Shown in pieces: positions 13,201 to 26,368 of a stretch of DNA of 64,000 bases. Numbering within the stretch: the first letter of the stretch is position 1; each line of letters opens with the position of its first letter. The notes beneath the pieces were generated by a model. That model worked only from the letters and a program-made list of their open reading frames with translations, made no database searches and was not told the DNA's origin. The position numbers were made by a program, and so were the translations under genes. This DNA is from Cladorhizidae sp. MBARI D1340-BT2 (Eukaryota; Porifera; Demospongiae; Poecilosclerida; Cladorhizidae), in NCBI GenBank assembly GCA_028752905.1, contig JAQNBH010000004.1, positions 3,332,610 through 3,396,609 of the forward strand, given 5' to 3'.

Positions 13201-14361
13201 TACATGCACTCACCTCCACTAGGTTCAGGTATACATGCACTCACCTCCACTAGGTTCAGGTATACATGCACTCACCTCCACTAGGTTCAGGTATACATGC
13301 ACTCACCCCCACTAGGTTCAGGTATACATGCACTCACCCCCACTAGGTTCAGGTATACATGCACTCACCTCCACTAGGTTCAGGTATACATGCACTCACC
13401 TCCACTAGGTTCAGGTATACATGCACTCACCTCCACTAGGTTCAGGTATACATGCACTCACCCCCACTAGGTTCAGGTATACATGCACTCACCTCCACTA
13501 GGTTCAGGTATACATGCACTCACCTCCACTAGGTTCAGGTATACATGCACTCACCCCCACTAGGTTCAGGTATACATGCACTCACCTCCACTAGGTTCAG
13601 GTATACATGCACTCACCTCCACTAGGTTCAGGTATACATGCACTCACCTCCACTAGGTTCAGGTATACATGCACTCACCTCCACTAGGTTCAGGTATACA
13701 TGCACTCACCTCCACTAGGTTCAGGTATACATGCACTCACCTCCACTAGGTTCAGGTATACATGCACTCACCTCCACTAGGTTCAGGTATACATGCACTC
13801 ACCTCCACTAGGTTCAGGTATACATGCACTCACCTCCACTAGGTTCAGGTATACATGCACTCACCTCCACTAGGTTCAGGTATACATGCACTCACCTCCA
13901 CTAGGTTCAGGTATACATGCACTCACCTCCACTAGGTTCAGGTATACATGCACTCACCTCCACTAGGTTCAGGTATACATGCACTCACCTCCACTAGGTT
14001 CAGGTATACATGCACTCACCTCCACTAGGTTCAGGTATACATGCACTCACCTCCACTAGGTTCAGGTATACATGCACTCACCTCCACTAGGTTCAGGTAT
14101 ACATGCACTCACCTCCACTAGGTTCAGGTATACATGCACTCACCTCCACTAGGTTCAGGTATACATGCACTCACCTCCACTAGGTTCAGGTATACATGCA
14201 CTCACCCCCACTAGGTTCAGGTATACATGCACTCACCTCCACTAGGTTCAGGTATACATGCACTCACCTCCACTAGGTTCAGGTATACATGCACTCACCT
14301 CCACTAGGTTCAGGTATACATGCACTCACCTCCACTAGGTTCAGGTATACATGCACTCACC
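10230..14361. repeat. 31-bp minisatellite array, junction 2
   Basis: About 133 copies of the 31-bp unit with the same T/C dimorphism as junction 1. One unit near 11770 is shortened (CTCCACTTATACATGC), the only clear internal deletion in this array. Confidence 0.97.
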
Positions 14362-14364
14362 ACA

Positions 14365-14515
14365 TAGGGAAGTGTGGTAGCACTCTATATATTGGGAAGT
14401 GTGGCAGCACTCTCTATATTGGGAAGTGTGGTAGTACTCTATATATTGGGAAGTGTGGCAGCACTCTCTATATTGGGAAGTGTGGTAGTACTCTATATAT
14501 TGGGAAGTGTGGTAG
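14365..14515. repeat. Short terminal block of 27-bp repeats, end of junction 2
   Basis: Same signature block as at 7306-7456, again reached from the 31-bp array through CACCACATAGGG. Confidence 0.9.
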
Positions 14516-15197
14516 TGTCAGAGAAAGCCCTGACAGCGGAAGCTGTTAGAGGGGAAACACTGTCAGAGGGAGGTTGACACTACACACCCACAAGTGGCAG
14601 TAGACACCCACCAACTCAGAACCAAAACCGCAACTATGGATCATCCCACTTCAACAGCAGAGACCCCTGATTGGTTGGAAAAAGGAACTCCTGATTGGTC
14701 AGATCAGTCTCTGAGGAGAATGATCCTAGGCACAACACAAGATAAACCAGCTGCCTATAAAAGAACAAGAGACTTCGAGAGAGGAGGAGAAGGAGTAATC
14801 AACAAGCCGGAAGAAAGAAGGAAAGCCCCTCAACAAACTAACTCCTCAATGAACTGAAGAGAGACTCAGAACTGAGCTGACTTGACTGCGTAATATAGAA
14901 AACAATAGGAGTAATGATGTATTGATAGACGTGGTCGTGTACATCATTTTGTTATTGTTGATTATAATCAACTTACCTTATACAGAAAAGGAGGGCAGAG
15001 GTCTAGAGAGAGAGAGAAGACTCTGTTTGATTATATACTTGGTCTAGATAAGGCTATTGTGAGAGAGAAGCAATAGTAAGGTCTGGGCGTCAAAGAAAGC
15101 GAACCTGGAAAGAGAAGTTGTGCTGAGACTTCTTCTGAAGATTTATATTGTTAGGAAGTAATATTCCGGCAATTGCCGTATAGGTTTGGACCGAACA
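14516..15197 (+). mobile_element. Solo-LTR-like promoter module, copy 3
   Basis: This copy is shorter than the other modules (682 against 684 bp) because of a small indel near 14882 (CTTGACTGCG in place of CTTGGCTCTGCG). The TATA box and both CCAAT-type boxes are unchanged. Its T-run leader, downstream, is interrupted by A and C. Confidence 0.5.
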
Positions 15198-15384
15198 CGC
15201 CTACTTCACGAAAACCACACTTTTTTTTTATTTTTTTCTTTTTTTTTACTTCACAGTATCATATGGTGAGACATGAATAGAAGTACACTGAAGGACAACT
15301 AGCCTACCTATGTGACTAGTAGCAATGGATAAAAATTATTAAATTAATATTTAATTAAAGATAGTCAGATTTCGTCTTTTCAGC

Positions 15385-16602
15385 ATGGCTTCCAGGTTAC
15401 CAAATTGTCCTAAGCTTCCCGATCATCCGACTCAACCAACTAACTTTAGTTTTCCTAAGCGATCTTTCGGCCGAACCAATATCTCTTATCGCTCTTTTCA
15501 GAGCGCTTGGTTCAACCAATGGAAATGGCTTCACTACGAGACATGGCTTATTGTTTCACGTGTGTGCAAGCAATCCATCCAAACAGGTAAGATACAGTGG
15601 GGCAGCTTCTGCTAGTAAGCCTAGCTGCCACTCGTATTGGCAGCAATCATTCCATATTTCACAGCTAGTATATATATTGGGTAAACTGAAGATGATAAGG
15701 AAACATGCAGGACTCAACCTTTTTGTCTGGGTTCAGTAACTGGAAGGATAGAACTCGATGTTTCAACCAACATGAGAGCACAAAATCTCATAAAGCAGCT
15801 ACCGATTTAGTGATCACTATACCAGGTACGACTAGTGATGTTGGAAGTATGTTATCTTCTCAACATGCTTTGCAAAAAGCCGTGAACAGAGAGTACCTTA
15901 TCAAGATAGCTCAGAATAGCTTTTCGTGGTGCTGGTGATGAAGTTGACAGTAAACTTCATGCAATTAATGCATCTTCGTGCATTGGATGATCCTGCAATA
16001 TTGGCCATGTTAAGTAAAGAAAACTGATAAATATACTAGTCCCCAAATACAAAATGAAGTTATTAAAATAATGGCATTACATATTATAGCCAGTTCTATC
16101 CAGCAAGCCGAGTATTTTGCCCTGATGGCTGATGGAAGTGTCGGATGCATCCAATAAGGAGAAATTCGTTGTTTGCTTTCGGTGGGTTGATGATGATTTT
16201 CAACCCCATGAAGATTTCTATGGCCTTGACCATGTTGAGTCCATAAAAGCAGATGTCTTGGTTGGTAGTTTGAAGGATGCGATGTGTCGTATGAGTCTTA
16301 GCATTCATAACTGTCGTGCTCAATGCTATGATGTTGCTGCAAACATGGTATAAGGGGTGGGACTTCTACTAAAATTTGTGGAGAAGAGTCACGAGCTATT
16401 TTTGTCCATTGCTATGGTCATGCTTTAAATTTAGCTGCTGGAGAAACCATCAAGAATACTGAGGAATACTCTAGATACTACTTTTGAAATATCTAAACTG
16501 CTTAAATACTCACCTCGGCGAGAAGGCTTGTTTAACAAGATTAAAGCAGAAATTAGTCCTGGAACAACTGGGCCTGTAAACTGGTGCACTCTTAGCTGTA
16601 GT
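15385..16602 (+). pseudogene. hAT (ZMYM1-like) transposase fragment, copy 3
   Basis: The most decayed copy. It shares the extra A (agtaaag, near 16015) with copies 1 and 2. It also has private changes: TATTGGCC for TATCGGCC near 16000, an added G in GATGGAAGTG near 16133 that breaks the catalytic region after ALMAD, and GAGAAATTC for GAGCAATTC near 16160. The TTF-finger pieces are at about 15505-15560 and 15726-15795. It ends at the shared truncation point. Confidence 0.8.
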
Positions 16603-17385
16603 AGTCCTATATATTGGGAAGTGTACTAGCACTCTCTATATAGGGAAGTGTACTAGCACTCTATATATAGGGAAGTGTACTAGCACTCTCTATATAGGGA
16701 AGTGTGGCAGCACTCTATATATAGGGAAGTGTGGTAGCACTCTATATATAGGGAAGTGTGGTAGCACTCTCTATATAGGGAAGTGTACTAGCACTCTATA
16801 TATAGGGAAGTGTGGTAGCACTCTATATATTGGGAAGTGTGGTAGCACTCTATATATAGGGAAGTGTGGTAGCACTCTATATATAGGGAAGTGTGGTAGC
16901 ACTCTCTATATTGGGAAGTGTGGTAGCACTCTCTATATAGGGAAGTGTACTAGCACTCTATATATAGGGAAGTGTGGTAGCACTCTATATATTGGGAAGT
17001 GTACTAGCACTCTATATATAGGGAAGTGTGGTAGCACTCTATATATAGGGAAGTGTGGTAGCACTCTATATATAGGGAAGTGTACTAGCACTCTATATAT
17101 AGGGAAGTGTACTAGTACTCTATATATAGGGAAGTGTGGTAGCACTCTCTATATTGGGAAGTGTGGTAGCACTCTCTATATAGGGAAGTGTGGTAGCACT
17201 CTATATATAGGGAAGTGTGGTAGCACTCTCTATATTGGGAAGTGTGGTAGTACTCTATATATTGGGAAGTGTGGCAGCACTCTCTATATTGGGAAGTGTG
17301 GTAGTACTCTATATATTGGGAAGTGTGGCAGCACTCTCTATATTGGGAAGTGTGGTAGTACTCTATATATTGGGAAGTGTGGTAG
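16603..17385. repeat. 27-bp minisatellite array, junction 3 (no 31-bp block)
   Basis: About 29 units run without a break from the transposase edge into the terminal signature block (GTGGCAGCACTCTC / GTGGTAGTACTC, from about 17219). The 31-bp array and its spacer are missing here, unlike junctions 1, 2 and 6. Confidence 0.95.
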
Positions 17386-18069
17386 TGTCAGAGAAAGCCC
17401 TGACAGCGGAAGCTGTTAGAGGGGAAACACTGTCAGAGGGAGGTTGACACTACACACCCACAAGTGGCAGTAGACACCCACCAACTCAGAACCAAAACCG
17501 CAACTATGGATCATCCCACTTCAACAGCAGAGACCCCTGATTGGTTGGAAAAAGGAACTCCTGATTGGTCAGATCAGTCTCTGAGGAGAATGATCCTAGG
17601 CACAACACAAGATAAACCAGCTGCCTATAAAAGAACAAGAGACTTCGAGAGAGGAGGAGAAGGAGTAATCAACAAGCCGGAAGAAAGAAGGAAAGCCCCT
17701 CAACAAACTAACTCCTCAATGAACTGAAGAGAGACTCAGAACTGAGCTGACTTGGCTCTGCGTAATATAGAAAACAATAGGAGTAATGATGTATTGATAG
17801 ACGTGGTCGTGTACATCATTTTGTTATTGTTGATTATAATCAACTTACCTTATACAGAAAAGGAGGGCAGAGGTCTAGAGAGAGAGAGAAGACTCTGTTT
17901 GATTATATACTTGGTCTAGATAAGGCTATTGTGAGAGAGAAGCAATAGTAAGGTCTGGGCGTCAAAGAAAGCGAACCTGGAAAGAGAAGTTGTGCTGAGA
18001 CTTCTTCTGAAGATTTATATTGTTAGGAAGTAATATTCCGGCAATTGCCGTATAGGTTTGGACCGAACA
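17386..18069 (+). mobile_element. Solo-LTR-like promoter module, copy 4
   Basis: A 684-bp copy. The downstream leader has an uninterrupted T-run of about 26 and the 4-bp insertion CCTATGTACC that also marks copies 5 and 6. Confidence 0.5.
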
Positions 18070-18259
18070 CGCCTACTTCACGAAAACCACACTTTTTTTT
18101 TTTTTTTTTTTTTTTTTTACTTCACAGTATCATATGGTGAGACATGAATAGAAGTACACTGAAGGACAACTAGCCTATGTACCTATGTGACTAGTAGCAA
18201 TGGATAAAAATTATTAAATTAATATTTAATTAAAGATAGTCAGATTTCGTCTTTTCAGC

Positions 18260-19475
18260 ATGGCTTCCAGGTTACCAAATTGTCCTAAGCTTCCCGATCA
18301 TCCGACTCAACCAACTAACTTTAGTTTTCCTAAGCGATCTTTCGGCCGAACCAATATCTCTTATCGCTCTTTTCAGAGCGCTTGGTTCAACCAATGGAAA
18401 TGGCTTCACTACGAGACATGGCTTATTGTTTCACGTGTGTGCAAGCAATCCATCCAAACAGGTAAGATACAGTGGGGCAGCTTCTGCTAGTAAGCCTAGC
18501 TGCCACTCGTATTGGCAGCAATCATTCCATATTTCACAGCTAGTATATATATTGGGTAAACTGAAGATGATAAGGAAACATGCAGGACTCAACCTTTTTG
18601 TCTGGGTTCAGTAACTGGAAGGATAGAACTCGATGTTTCAACCAACATGAGAGCACAAAATCTCATAAAGCAGCTACCGATTTAGTGATCACTATACCAG
18701 GTACGACTAGTGATGTTGGAAGTATGTTATCTTCTCAACATGCTTTGCAAAAAGCCGTGAACAGAGAGTACCTTATCAAGATAGCTCAGAATAGCTTTTC
18801 GTGGTGCTGGTGATGAAGTTGACAGTAAACTTCATGCAATTAATGCATCTTCGTGCATTGGATGATCCTGCAATATCGGCCATGTTAAGTAAGAAAACTG
18901 ATAAATATACTAGTCCCCAAATACAAAATGAAGTTATTAAAATAATGGCATTACATATTATAGCCAGTTCTATCCAGCAAGCCGAGTATTTTGCCCTGAT
19001 GGCTGATGAAGTGTCGGATGCATCCAATAAGGAGCAATTCGTTGTTTGCTTTCGGTGGGTTGATGATGATTTTCAACCCCATGAAGATTTCTATGGCCTT
19101 GACCATGTTGAGTCCATAAAAGCAGATGTCTTGGTTGGTAGTTTGAAGGATGCGATGTGTCGTATGAGTCTTAGCATTCATAACTGTCGTGCTCAATGCT
19201 ATGATGTTGCTGCAAACATGGTATAAGGGGTGGGACTTCTACTAAAATTTGTGGAGAAGAGTCACGAGCTATTTTTGTCCATTGCTATGGTCATGCTTTA
19301 AATTTAGCTGCTGGAGAAACCATCAAGAATACTGAGGAATACTCTAGATACTACTTTTGAAATATCTAAACTGCTTAAATACTCACCTCGGCGAGAAGGC
19401 TTGTTTAACAAGATTAAAGCAGAAATTAGTCCTGGAACAACTGGGCCTGTAAACTGGTGCACTCTTAGCTGTAGT
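18260..19475 (+). pseudogene. hAT (ZMYM1-like) transposase fragment, copy 4
   Basis: This copy has AGTAAGAAAACTG without the extra A, so the frame is open from 18801 to 19226 (141 codons): QLMHLRALDDP, SKKTDKYTSPQIQNE, the catalytic LMADEVSDASNKEQF and NCRAQCYDVAANM. It still carries the one-base shift in the TTF finger near 18415, a stop at about 18813 between finger and catalytic region, and the common 3' truncation. Confidence 0.82.
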
Positions 19476-20204
19476 AGTCCTATATATTGGGAAGTGTACT
19501 AGCACTCTCTATATAGGGAAGTGTGGTAGTACTCTATATATAGGGAAGTGTGGTAGCACTCTATATATAGGGAAGTGTACTAGCACTCTATATATAGGGA
19601 AGTGTACTAGCACTCTATATATAGGGAAGTGTGGTAGCACTCTATATATTGGGAAGTGTGGTAGCACTCTATATATAGGGAAGTGTGGTAGCACTCTATA
19701 TATAGGGAAGTGTGGTAGCACTCTCTATATTGGGAAGTGTGGTAGCACTCTCTATATAGGGAAGTGTACTAGCACTCTATATATAGGGAAGTGTGGTAGC
19801 ACTCTATATATTGGGAAGTGTACTAGCACTCTATATATAGGGAAGTGTGGTAGCACTCTATATATAGGGAAGTGTGGTAGCACTCTATATATAGGGAAGT
19901 GTACTAGCACTCTATATATAGGGAAGTGTACTAGTACTCTATATATAGGGAAGTGTGGTAGCACTCTCTATATTGGGAAGTGTGGTAGCACTCTCTATAT
20001 AGGGAAGTGTGGTAGCACTCTATATATAGGGAAGTGTGGTAGCACTCTCTATATTGGGAAGTGTGGTAGTACTCTATATATTGGGAAGTGTGGCAGCACT
20101 CTCTATATTGGGAAGTGTGGTAGTACTCTATATATTGGGAAGTGTGGCAGCACTCTCTATATTGGGAAGTGTGGTAGTACTCTATATATTGGGAAGTGTG
20201 GTAG
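19476..20204. repeat. 27-bp minisatellite array, junction 4 (no 31-bp block)
   Basis: About 27 units. The order of unit variants over the second half matches junctions 3 and 5 closely, including the terminal signature block. Confidence 0.95.
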
Positions 20205-20888
20205 TGTCAGAGAAAGCCCTGACAGCGGAAGCTGTTAGAGGGGAAACACTGTCAGAGGGAGGTTGACACTACACACCCACAAGTGGCAGTAGACACCCAC
20301 CAACTCAGAACCAAAACCGCAACTATGGATCATCCCACTTCAACAGCAGAGACCCCTGATTGGTTGGAAAAAGGAACTCCTGATTGGTCAGATCAGTCTC
20401 TGAGGAGAATGATCCTAGGCACAACACAAGATAAACCAGCTGCCTATAAAAGAACAAGAGACTTCGAGAGAGGAGGAGAAGGAGTAATCAACAAGCCGGA
20501 AGAAAGAAGGAAAGCCCCTCAACAAACTAACTCCTCAATGAACTGAAGAGAGACTCAGAACTGAGCTGACTTGGCTCTGCGTAATATAGAAAACAATAGG
20601 AGTAATGATGTATTGATAGACGTGGTCGTGTACATCATTTTGTTATTGTTGATTATAATCAACTTACCTTATACAGAAAAGGAGGGCAGAGGTCTAGAGA
20701 GAGAGAGAAGACTCTGTTTGATTATATACTTGGTCTAGATAAGGCTATTGTGAGAGAGAAGCAATAGTAAGGTCTGGGCGTCAAAGAAAGCGAACCTGGA
20801 AAGAGAAGTTGTGCTGAGACTTCTTCTGAAGATTTATATTGTTAGGAAGTAATATTCCGGCAATTGCCGTATAGGTTTGGACCGAACA
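20205..20888 (+). mobile_element. Solo-LTR-like promoter module, copy 5
   Basis: A 684-bp copy indistinguishable by eye from copy 4 apart from the length of the downstream T-run. Confidence 0.5.
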
Positions 20889-21075
20889 CGCCTACTTCAC
20901 GAAAACCACACTTTTTTTTTTTTTTTTTTTTTTTACTTCACAGTATCATATGGTGAGACATGAATAGAAGTACACTGAAGGACAACTAGCCTATGTACCT
21001 ATGTGACTAGTAGCAATGGATAAAAATTATTAAATTAATATTTAATTAAAGATAGTCAGATTTCGTCTTTTCAGC

Positions 21076-22291
21076 ATGGCTTCCAGGTTACCAAATTGTC
21101 CTAAGCTTCCCGATCATCCGACTCAACCAACTAACTTTAGTTTTCCTAAGCGATCTTTCGGCCGAACCAATATCTCTTATCGCTCTTTTCAGAGCGCTTG
21201 GTTCAACCAATGGAAATGGCTTCACTACGAGACATGGCTTATTGTTTCACGTGTGTGCAAGCAATCCATCCAAACAGGTAAGATACAGTGGGGCAGCTTC
21301 TGCTAGTAAGCCTAGCTGCCACTCGTATTGGCAGCAATCATTCCATATTTCACAGCTAGTATATATATTGGGTAAACTGAAGATGATAAGGAAACATGCA
21401 GGACTCAACCTTTTTGTCTGGGTTCAGTAACTGGAAGGATAGAACTCGATGTTTCAACCAACATGAGAGCACAAAATCTCATAAAGCAGCTACCGATTTA
21501 GTGATCACTATACCAGGTACGACTAGTGATGTTGGAAGTATGTTATCTTCTCAACATGCTTTGCAAAAAGCCGTGAACAGAGAGTACCTTATCAAGATAG
21601 CTCAGAATAGCTTTTCGTGGTGCTGGTGATGAAGTTGACAGTAAACTTCATGCAATTAATGCATCTTCGTGCATTGGATGATCCTGCAATATCGGCCATG
21701 TTAAGTAAGAAAACTGATAAATATACTAGTCCCCAAATACAAAATGAAGTTATTAAAATAATGGCATTACATATTATAGCCAGTTCTATCCAGCAAGCCG
21801 AGTATTTTGCCCTGATGGCTGATGAAGTGTCGGATGCATCCAATAAGGAGCAATTCGTTGTTTGCTTTCGGTGGGTTGATGATGATTTTCAACCCCATGA
21901 AGATTTCTATGGCCTTGACCATGTTGAGTCCATAAAAGCAGATGTCTTGGTTGGTAGTTTGAAGGATGCGATGTGTCGTATGAGTCTTAGCATTCATAAC
22001 TGTCGTGCTCAATGCTATGATGTTGCTGCAAACATGGTATAAGGGGTGGGACTTCTACTAAAATTTGTGGAGAAGAGTCACGAGCTATTTTTGTCCATTG
22101 CTATGGTCATGCTTTAAATTTAGCTGCTGGAGAAACCATCAAGAATACTGAGGAATACTCTAGATACTACTTTTGAAATATCTAAACTGCTTAAATACTC
22201 ACCTCGGCGAGAAGGCTTGTTTAACAAGATTAAAGCAGAAATTAGTCCTGGAACAACTGGGCCTGTAAACTGGTGCACTCTTAGCTGTAGT
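21076..22291 (+). pseudogene. hAT (ZMYM1-like) transposase fragment, copy 5
   Basis: Near-identical to copy 4, with the same 141-codon open stretch (21617-22042) and the same finger frameshift and truncation. Confidence 0.82.
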
Positions 22292-23074
22292 AGTCCTATA
22301 TATTGGGAAGTGTACTAGCACTCTCTATATAGGGAAGTGTGGTAGCACTCTATATATTGGGAAGTGTACTAGCACTCTCTATATAGGGAAGTGTGGTAGT
22401 ACTCTATATATAGGGAAGTGTGGTAGCACTCTATATATAGGGAAGTGTACTAGCACTCTATATATAGGGAAGTGTACTAGCACTCTATATATAGGGAAGT
22501 GTGGTAGCACTCTATATATTGGGAAGTGTGGTAGCACTCTATATATAGGGAAGTGTGGTAGCACTCTATATATAGGGAAGTGTGGTAGCACTCTCTATAT
22601 TGGGAAGTGTGGTAGCACTCTCTATATAGGGAAGTGTACTAGCACTCTATATATAGGGAAGTGTGGTAGCACTCTATATATTGGGAAGTGTACTAGCACT
22701 CTATATATAGGGAAGTGTGGTAGCACTCTATATATAGGGAAGTGTGGTAGCACTCTATATATAGGGAAGTGTACTAGCACTCTATATATAGGGAAGTGTA
22801 CTAGTACTCTATATATAGGGAAGTGTGGTAGCACTCTCTATATTGGGAAGTGTGGTAGCACTCTCTATATAGGGAAGTGTGGTAGCACTCTATATATAGG
22901 GAAGTGTGGTAGCACTCTCTATATTGGGAAGTGTGGTAGTACTCTATATATTGGGAAGTGTGGCAGCACTCTCTATATTGGGAAGTGTGGTAGTACTCTA
23001 TATATTGGGAAGTGTGGCAGCACTCTCTATATTGGGAAGTGTGGTAGTACTCTATATATTGGGAAGTGTGGTAG
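22292..23074. repeat. 27-bp minisatellite array, junction 5 (no 31-bp block)
   Basis: Identical in plan to junction 4 but with two additional 27-bp units near its start (about 22325-22380), which explains the longer period of this unit. Confidence 0.95.
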
Positions 23075-23758
23075 TGTCAGAGAAAGCCCTGACAGCGGAA
23101 GCTGTTAGAGGGGAAACACTGTCAGAGGGAGGTTGACACTACACACCCACAAGTGGCAGTAGACACCCACCAACTCAGAACCAAAACCGCAACTATGGAT
23201 CATCCCACTTCAACAGCAGAGACCCCTGATTGGTTGGAAAAAGGAACTCCTGATTGGTCAGATCAGTCTCTGAGGAGAATGATCCTAGGCACAACACAAG
23301 ATAAACCAGCTGCCTATAAAAGAACAAGAGACTTCGAGAGAGGAGGAGAAGGAGTAATCAACAAGCCGGAAGAAAGAAGGAAAGCCCCTCAACAAACTAA
23401 CTCCTCAATGAACTGAAGAGAGACTCAGAACTGAGCTGACTTGGCTCTGCGTAATATAGAAAACAATAGGAGTAATGATGTATTGATAGACGTGGTCGTG
23501 TACATCATTTTGTTATTGTTGATTATAATCAACTTACCTTATACAGAAAAGGAGGGCAGAGGTCTAGAGAGAGAGAGAAGACTCTGTTTGATTATATACT
23601 TGGTCTAGATAAGGCTATTGTGAGAGAGAAGCAATAGTAAGGTCTGGGCGTCAAAGAAAGCGAACCTGGAAAGAGAAGTTGTGCTGAGACTTCTTCTGAA
23701 GATTTATATTGTTAGGAAGTAATATTCCGGCAATTGCCGTATAGGTTTGGACCGAACA
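23075..23758 (+). mobile_element. Solo-LTR-like promoter module, copy 6
   Basis: A 684-bp copy; the T-run after it is split by AA. Confidence 0.5.
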
Positions 23759-23945
23759 CGCCTACTTCACGAAAACCACACTTTTTTTTAATTTTTTTTT
23801 TTTTACTTCACAGTATCATATGGTGAGACATGAATAGAAGTACACTGAAGGACAACTAGCCTATGTACCTATGTGACTAGTAGCAATGGATAAAAATTAT
23901 TAAATTAATATTTAATTAAAGATAGTCAGATTTCGTCTTTTCAGC

Positions 23946-25161
23946 ATGGCTTCCAGGTTACCAAATTGTCCTAAGCTTCCCGATCATCCGACTCAACCAA
24001 CTAACTTTAGTTTTCCTAAGCGATCTTTCGGCCGAACCAATATCTCTTATCGCTCTTTTCAGAGCGCTTGGTTCAACCAATGGAAATGGCTTCACTACGA
24101 GACATGGCTTATTGTTTCACGTGTGTGCAAGCAATCCATCCAAACAGGTAAGATACAGTGGGGCAGCTTCTGCTAGTAAGCCTAGCTGCCACTCGTATTG
24201 GCAGCAATCATTCCATATTTCACAGCTAGTATATATATTGGGTAAACTGAAGATGATAAGGAAACATGCAGGACTCAACCTTTTTGTCTGGGTTCAGTAA
24301 CTGGAAGGATAGAACTCGATGTTTCAACCAACATGAGAGCACAAAATCTCATAAAGCCGCTACCGATTTAGTGATCACTATACCAGGTACGACTAGTGAT
24401 GTTGGAAGTATGTTATCTTCTCAACATGCTTTGCAAAAAGCCGTGAACAGAGAGTACCTTATCAAGATAGCTCAGAATAGCTTTTCGTGGTGCTGGTGAT
24501 GAAGTTGACAGTAAACTTCATGCAATTAATGCATCTTCGTGCATTGGATGATCCTGCAATATCGGCCATGTTAAGTAAGAAAACTGATAAATATACTAGT
24601 CCCCAAATACAAAATGAAGTTATTAAAATAATGGCATTACATATTATAGCCAGTTCTATCCAGCAAGCCGAGTATTTTGCCCTGATGGCTGATGAAGTGT
24701 CGGATGCATCCAATAAGGAGCAATTCGTTGTTTGCTTTCGGTGGGTTGATGATGATTTTCAACCCCATGAAGATTTCTATGGCCTTGACCATGTTGAGTC
24801 CATAAAAGCAGATGTCTTGGTTGGTAGTTTGAAGGATGCGATGTGTCGTATGAGTCTTAGCATTCATAACTGTCGTGCTCAATGCTATGATGTTGCTGCA
24901 AACATGGTATAAGGGGTGGGACTTCTACTAAAATTTGTGGAGAAGAGTCACGAGCTATTTTTGTCCATTGCTATGGTCATGCTTTAAATTTAGCTGCTGG
25001 AGAAACCATCAAGAATACTGAGGAATACTCTAGATACTACTTTTGAAATATCTAAACTGCTTAAATACTCACCTCGGCGAGAAGGCTTGTTTAACAAGAT
25101 TAAAGCAGAAATTAGTCCTGGAACAACTGGGCCTGTAAACTGGTGCACTCTTAGCTGTAGT
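23946..25161 (+). pseudogene. hAT (ZMYM1-like) transposase fragment, copy 6
   Basis: Belongs with copies 4 and 5 (no extra A; 141-codon stretch at 24487-24912). It has one private change in the finger region (AAAGCCGCTACC near 24355). It is the last transposase copy before the terminal satellite block. Confidence 0.82.
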
Positions 25162-26340
25162 AGTCCTATATATTGGGAAGTGTACTAGCACTCTCTATAT
25201 AGGGAAGTGTACTAGCACTCTATATATAGGGAAGTGTGGTAGCACTCTATATATAGGGAAGTGTGGTAGTACTCTATATATAGGGAAGTGTGGTAGCACT
25301 CTATATATAGGGAAGTGTGGTAGCACTCTATATATAGGGAAGTGTGGTAGCACTCTATATATTGGGAAGTGTGGTAGTACTCTATATATAGGGAAGTGTG
25401 GTAGCACTCTCTATATAGGGAAGTGTACTAGCACTCTATATATAGGGAAGTGTGGTAGCACTCTATATATTGGGAAGTGTGGTAGTACTCTATATATAGG
25501 GAAGTGTACTAGCACTCTATATATAGGGAAGTGTACTAGCACTCTATATATAGGGAAGTGTGGTAGTACTCTATATATAGGGAAGTGTGGTAGCACTCTA
25601 TATATAGGGAAGTGTGGTAGCACTCTATATATAGGGAAGTGTGGTAGCACTCTATATATTGGGAAGTGTGGTAGTACTCTATATATAGGGAAGTGTGGTA
25701 GCACTCTCTATATAGGGAAGTGTACTAGCACTCTATATATAGGGAAGTGTGGTAGCACTCTATATATTGGGAAGTGTGGTAGCACTCTATATATAGGGAA
25801 GTGTACTAGCACTCTATATATAGGGAAGTGTACTAGTACTCTATATATAGGGAAGTGTGGTAGCACTCTCTATATTGGGAAGTGTGGTAGCACTCTCTAT
25901 ATAGGGAAGTGTGGTAGCACTCTATATATAGGGAAGTGTGGTAGTACTCTATATATAGGGAAGTGTGGTAGCACTCTATATATAGGGAAGTGTGGTAGCA
26001 CTCTATATATAGGGAAGTGTACTAGCACTCTATATATAGGGAAGTGTACTAGTACTCTATATATAGGGAAGTGTGGTAGCACTCTATATATAGGAAAGTG
26101 TGGTAGCACTCTATATATAGGGAAGTGTGGTAGCACTCTATATATAGGGAAGTGTGGTAGCACTCTATATATAGGGAAGTGTGGTAGCACTCTATATATA
26201 GGGAAGTGTGGTAGCACTCTATATATAGGGAAGTGTACTAGCACTCTATATATTGGGAAGTGTGGTAGCACTCTATATATTGGGAAGTGTACTAGCACTC
26301 TATATATAGGGAAGTGTGGTAGCACTCTATATATATGGAA
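25162..26340. repeat. 27-bp minisatellite array, junction 6
   Basis: About 43 units, the longest 27-bp block besides junction 1. It ends in the ATATATGGAAGG variant seen at junction 2. The following spacer (26341-26368) lacks the GACCAGGATA segment present at junctions 1 and 2. Confidence 0.95.
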
Positions 26341-26368
26341 GGTGCTGTATTAGACTAGAGGGCCACAT

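Noticed and set aside
888..26340. Minus-strand frames with repeated VLPHFPIYR as a silk-like or repeat protein
   Set aside because: They follow from the 27-bp period; stop-creating variants (for example ACTAGC units in other phases) and differing block lengths show no coding constraint.
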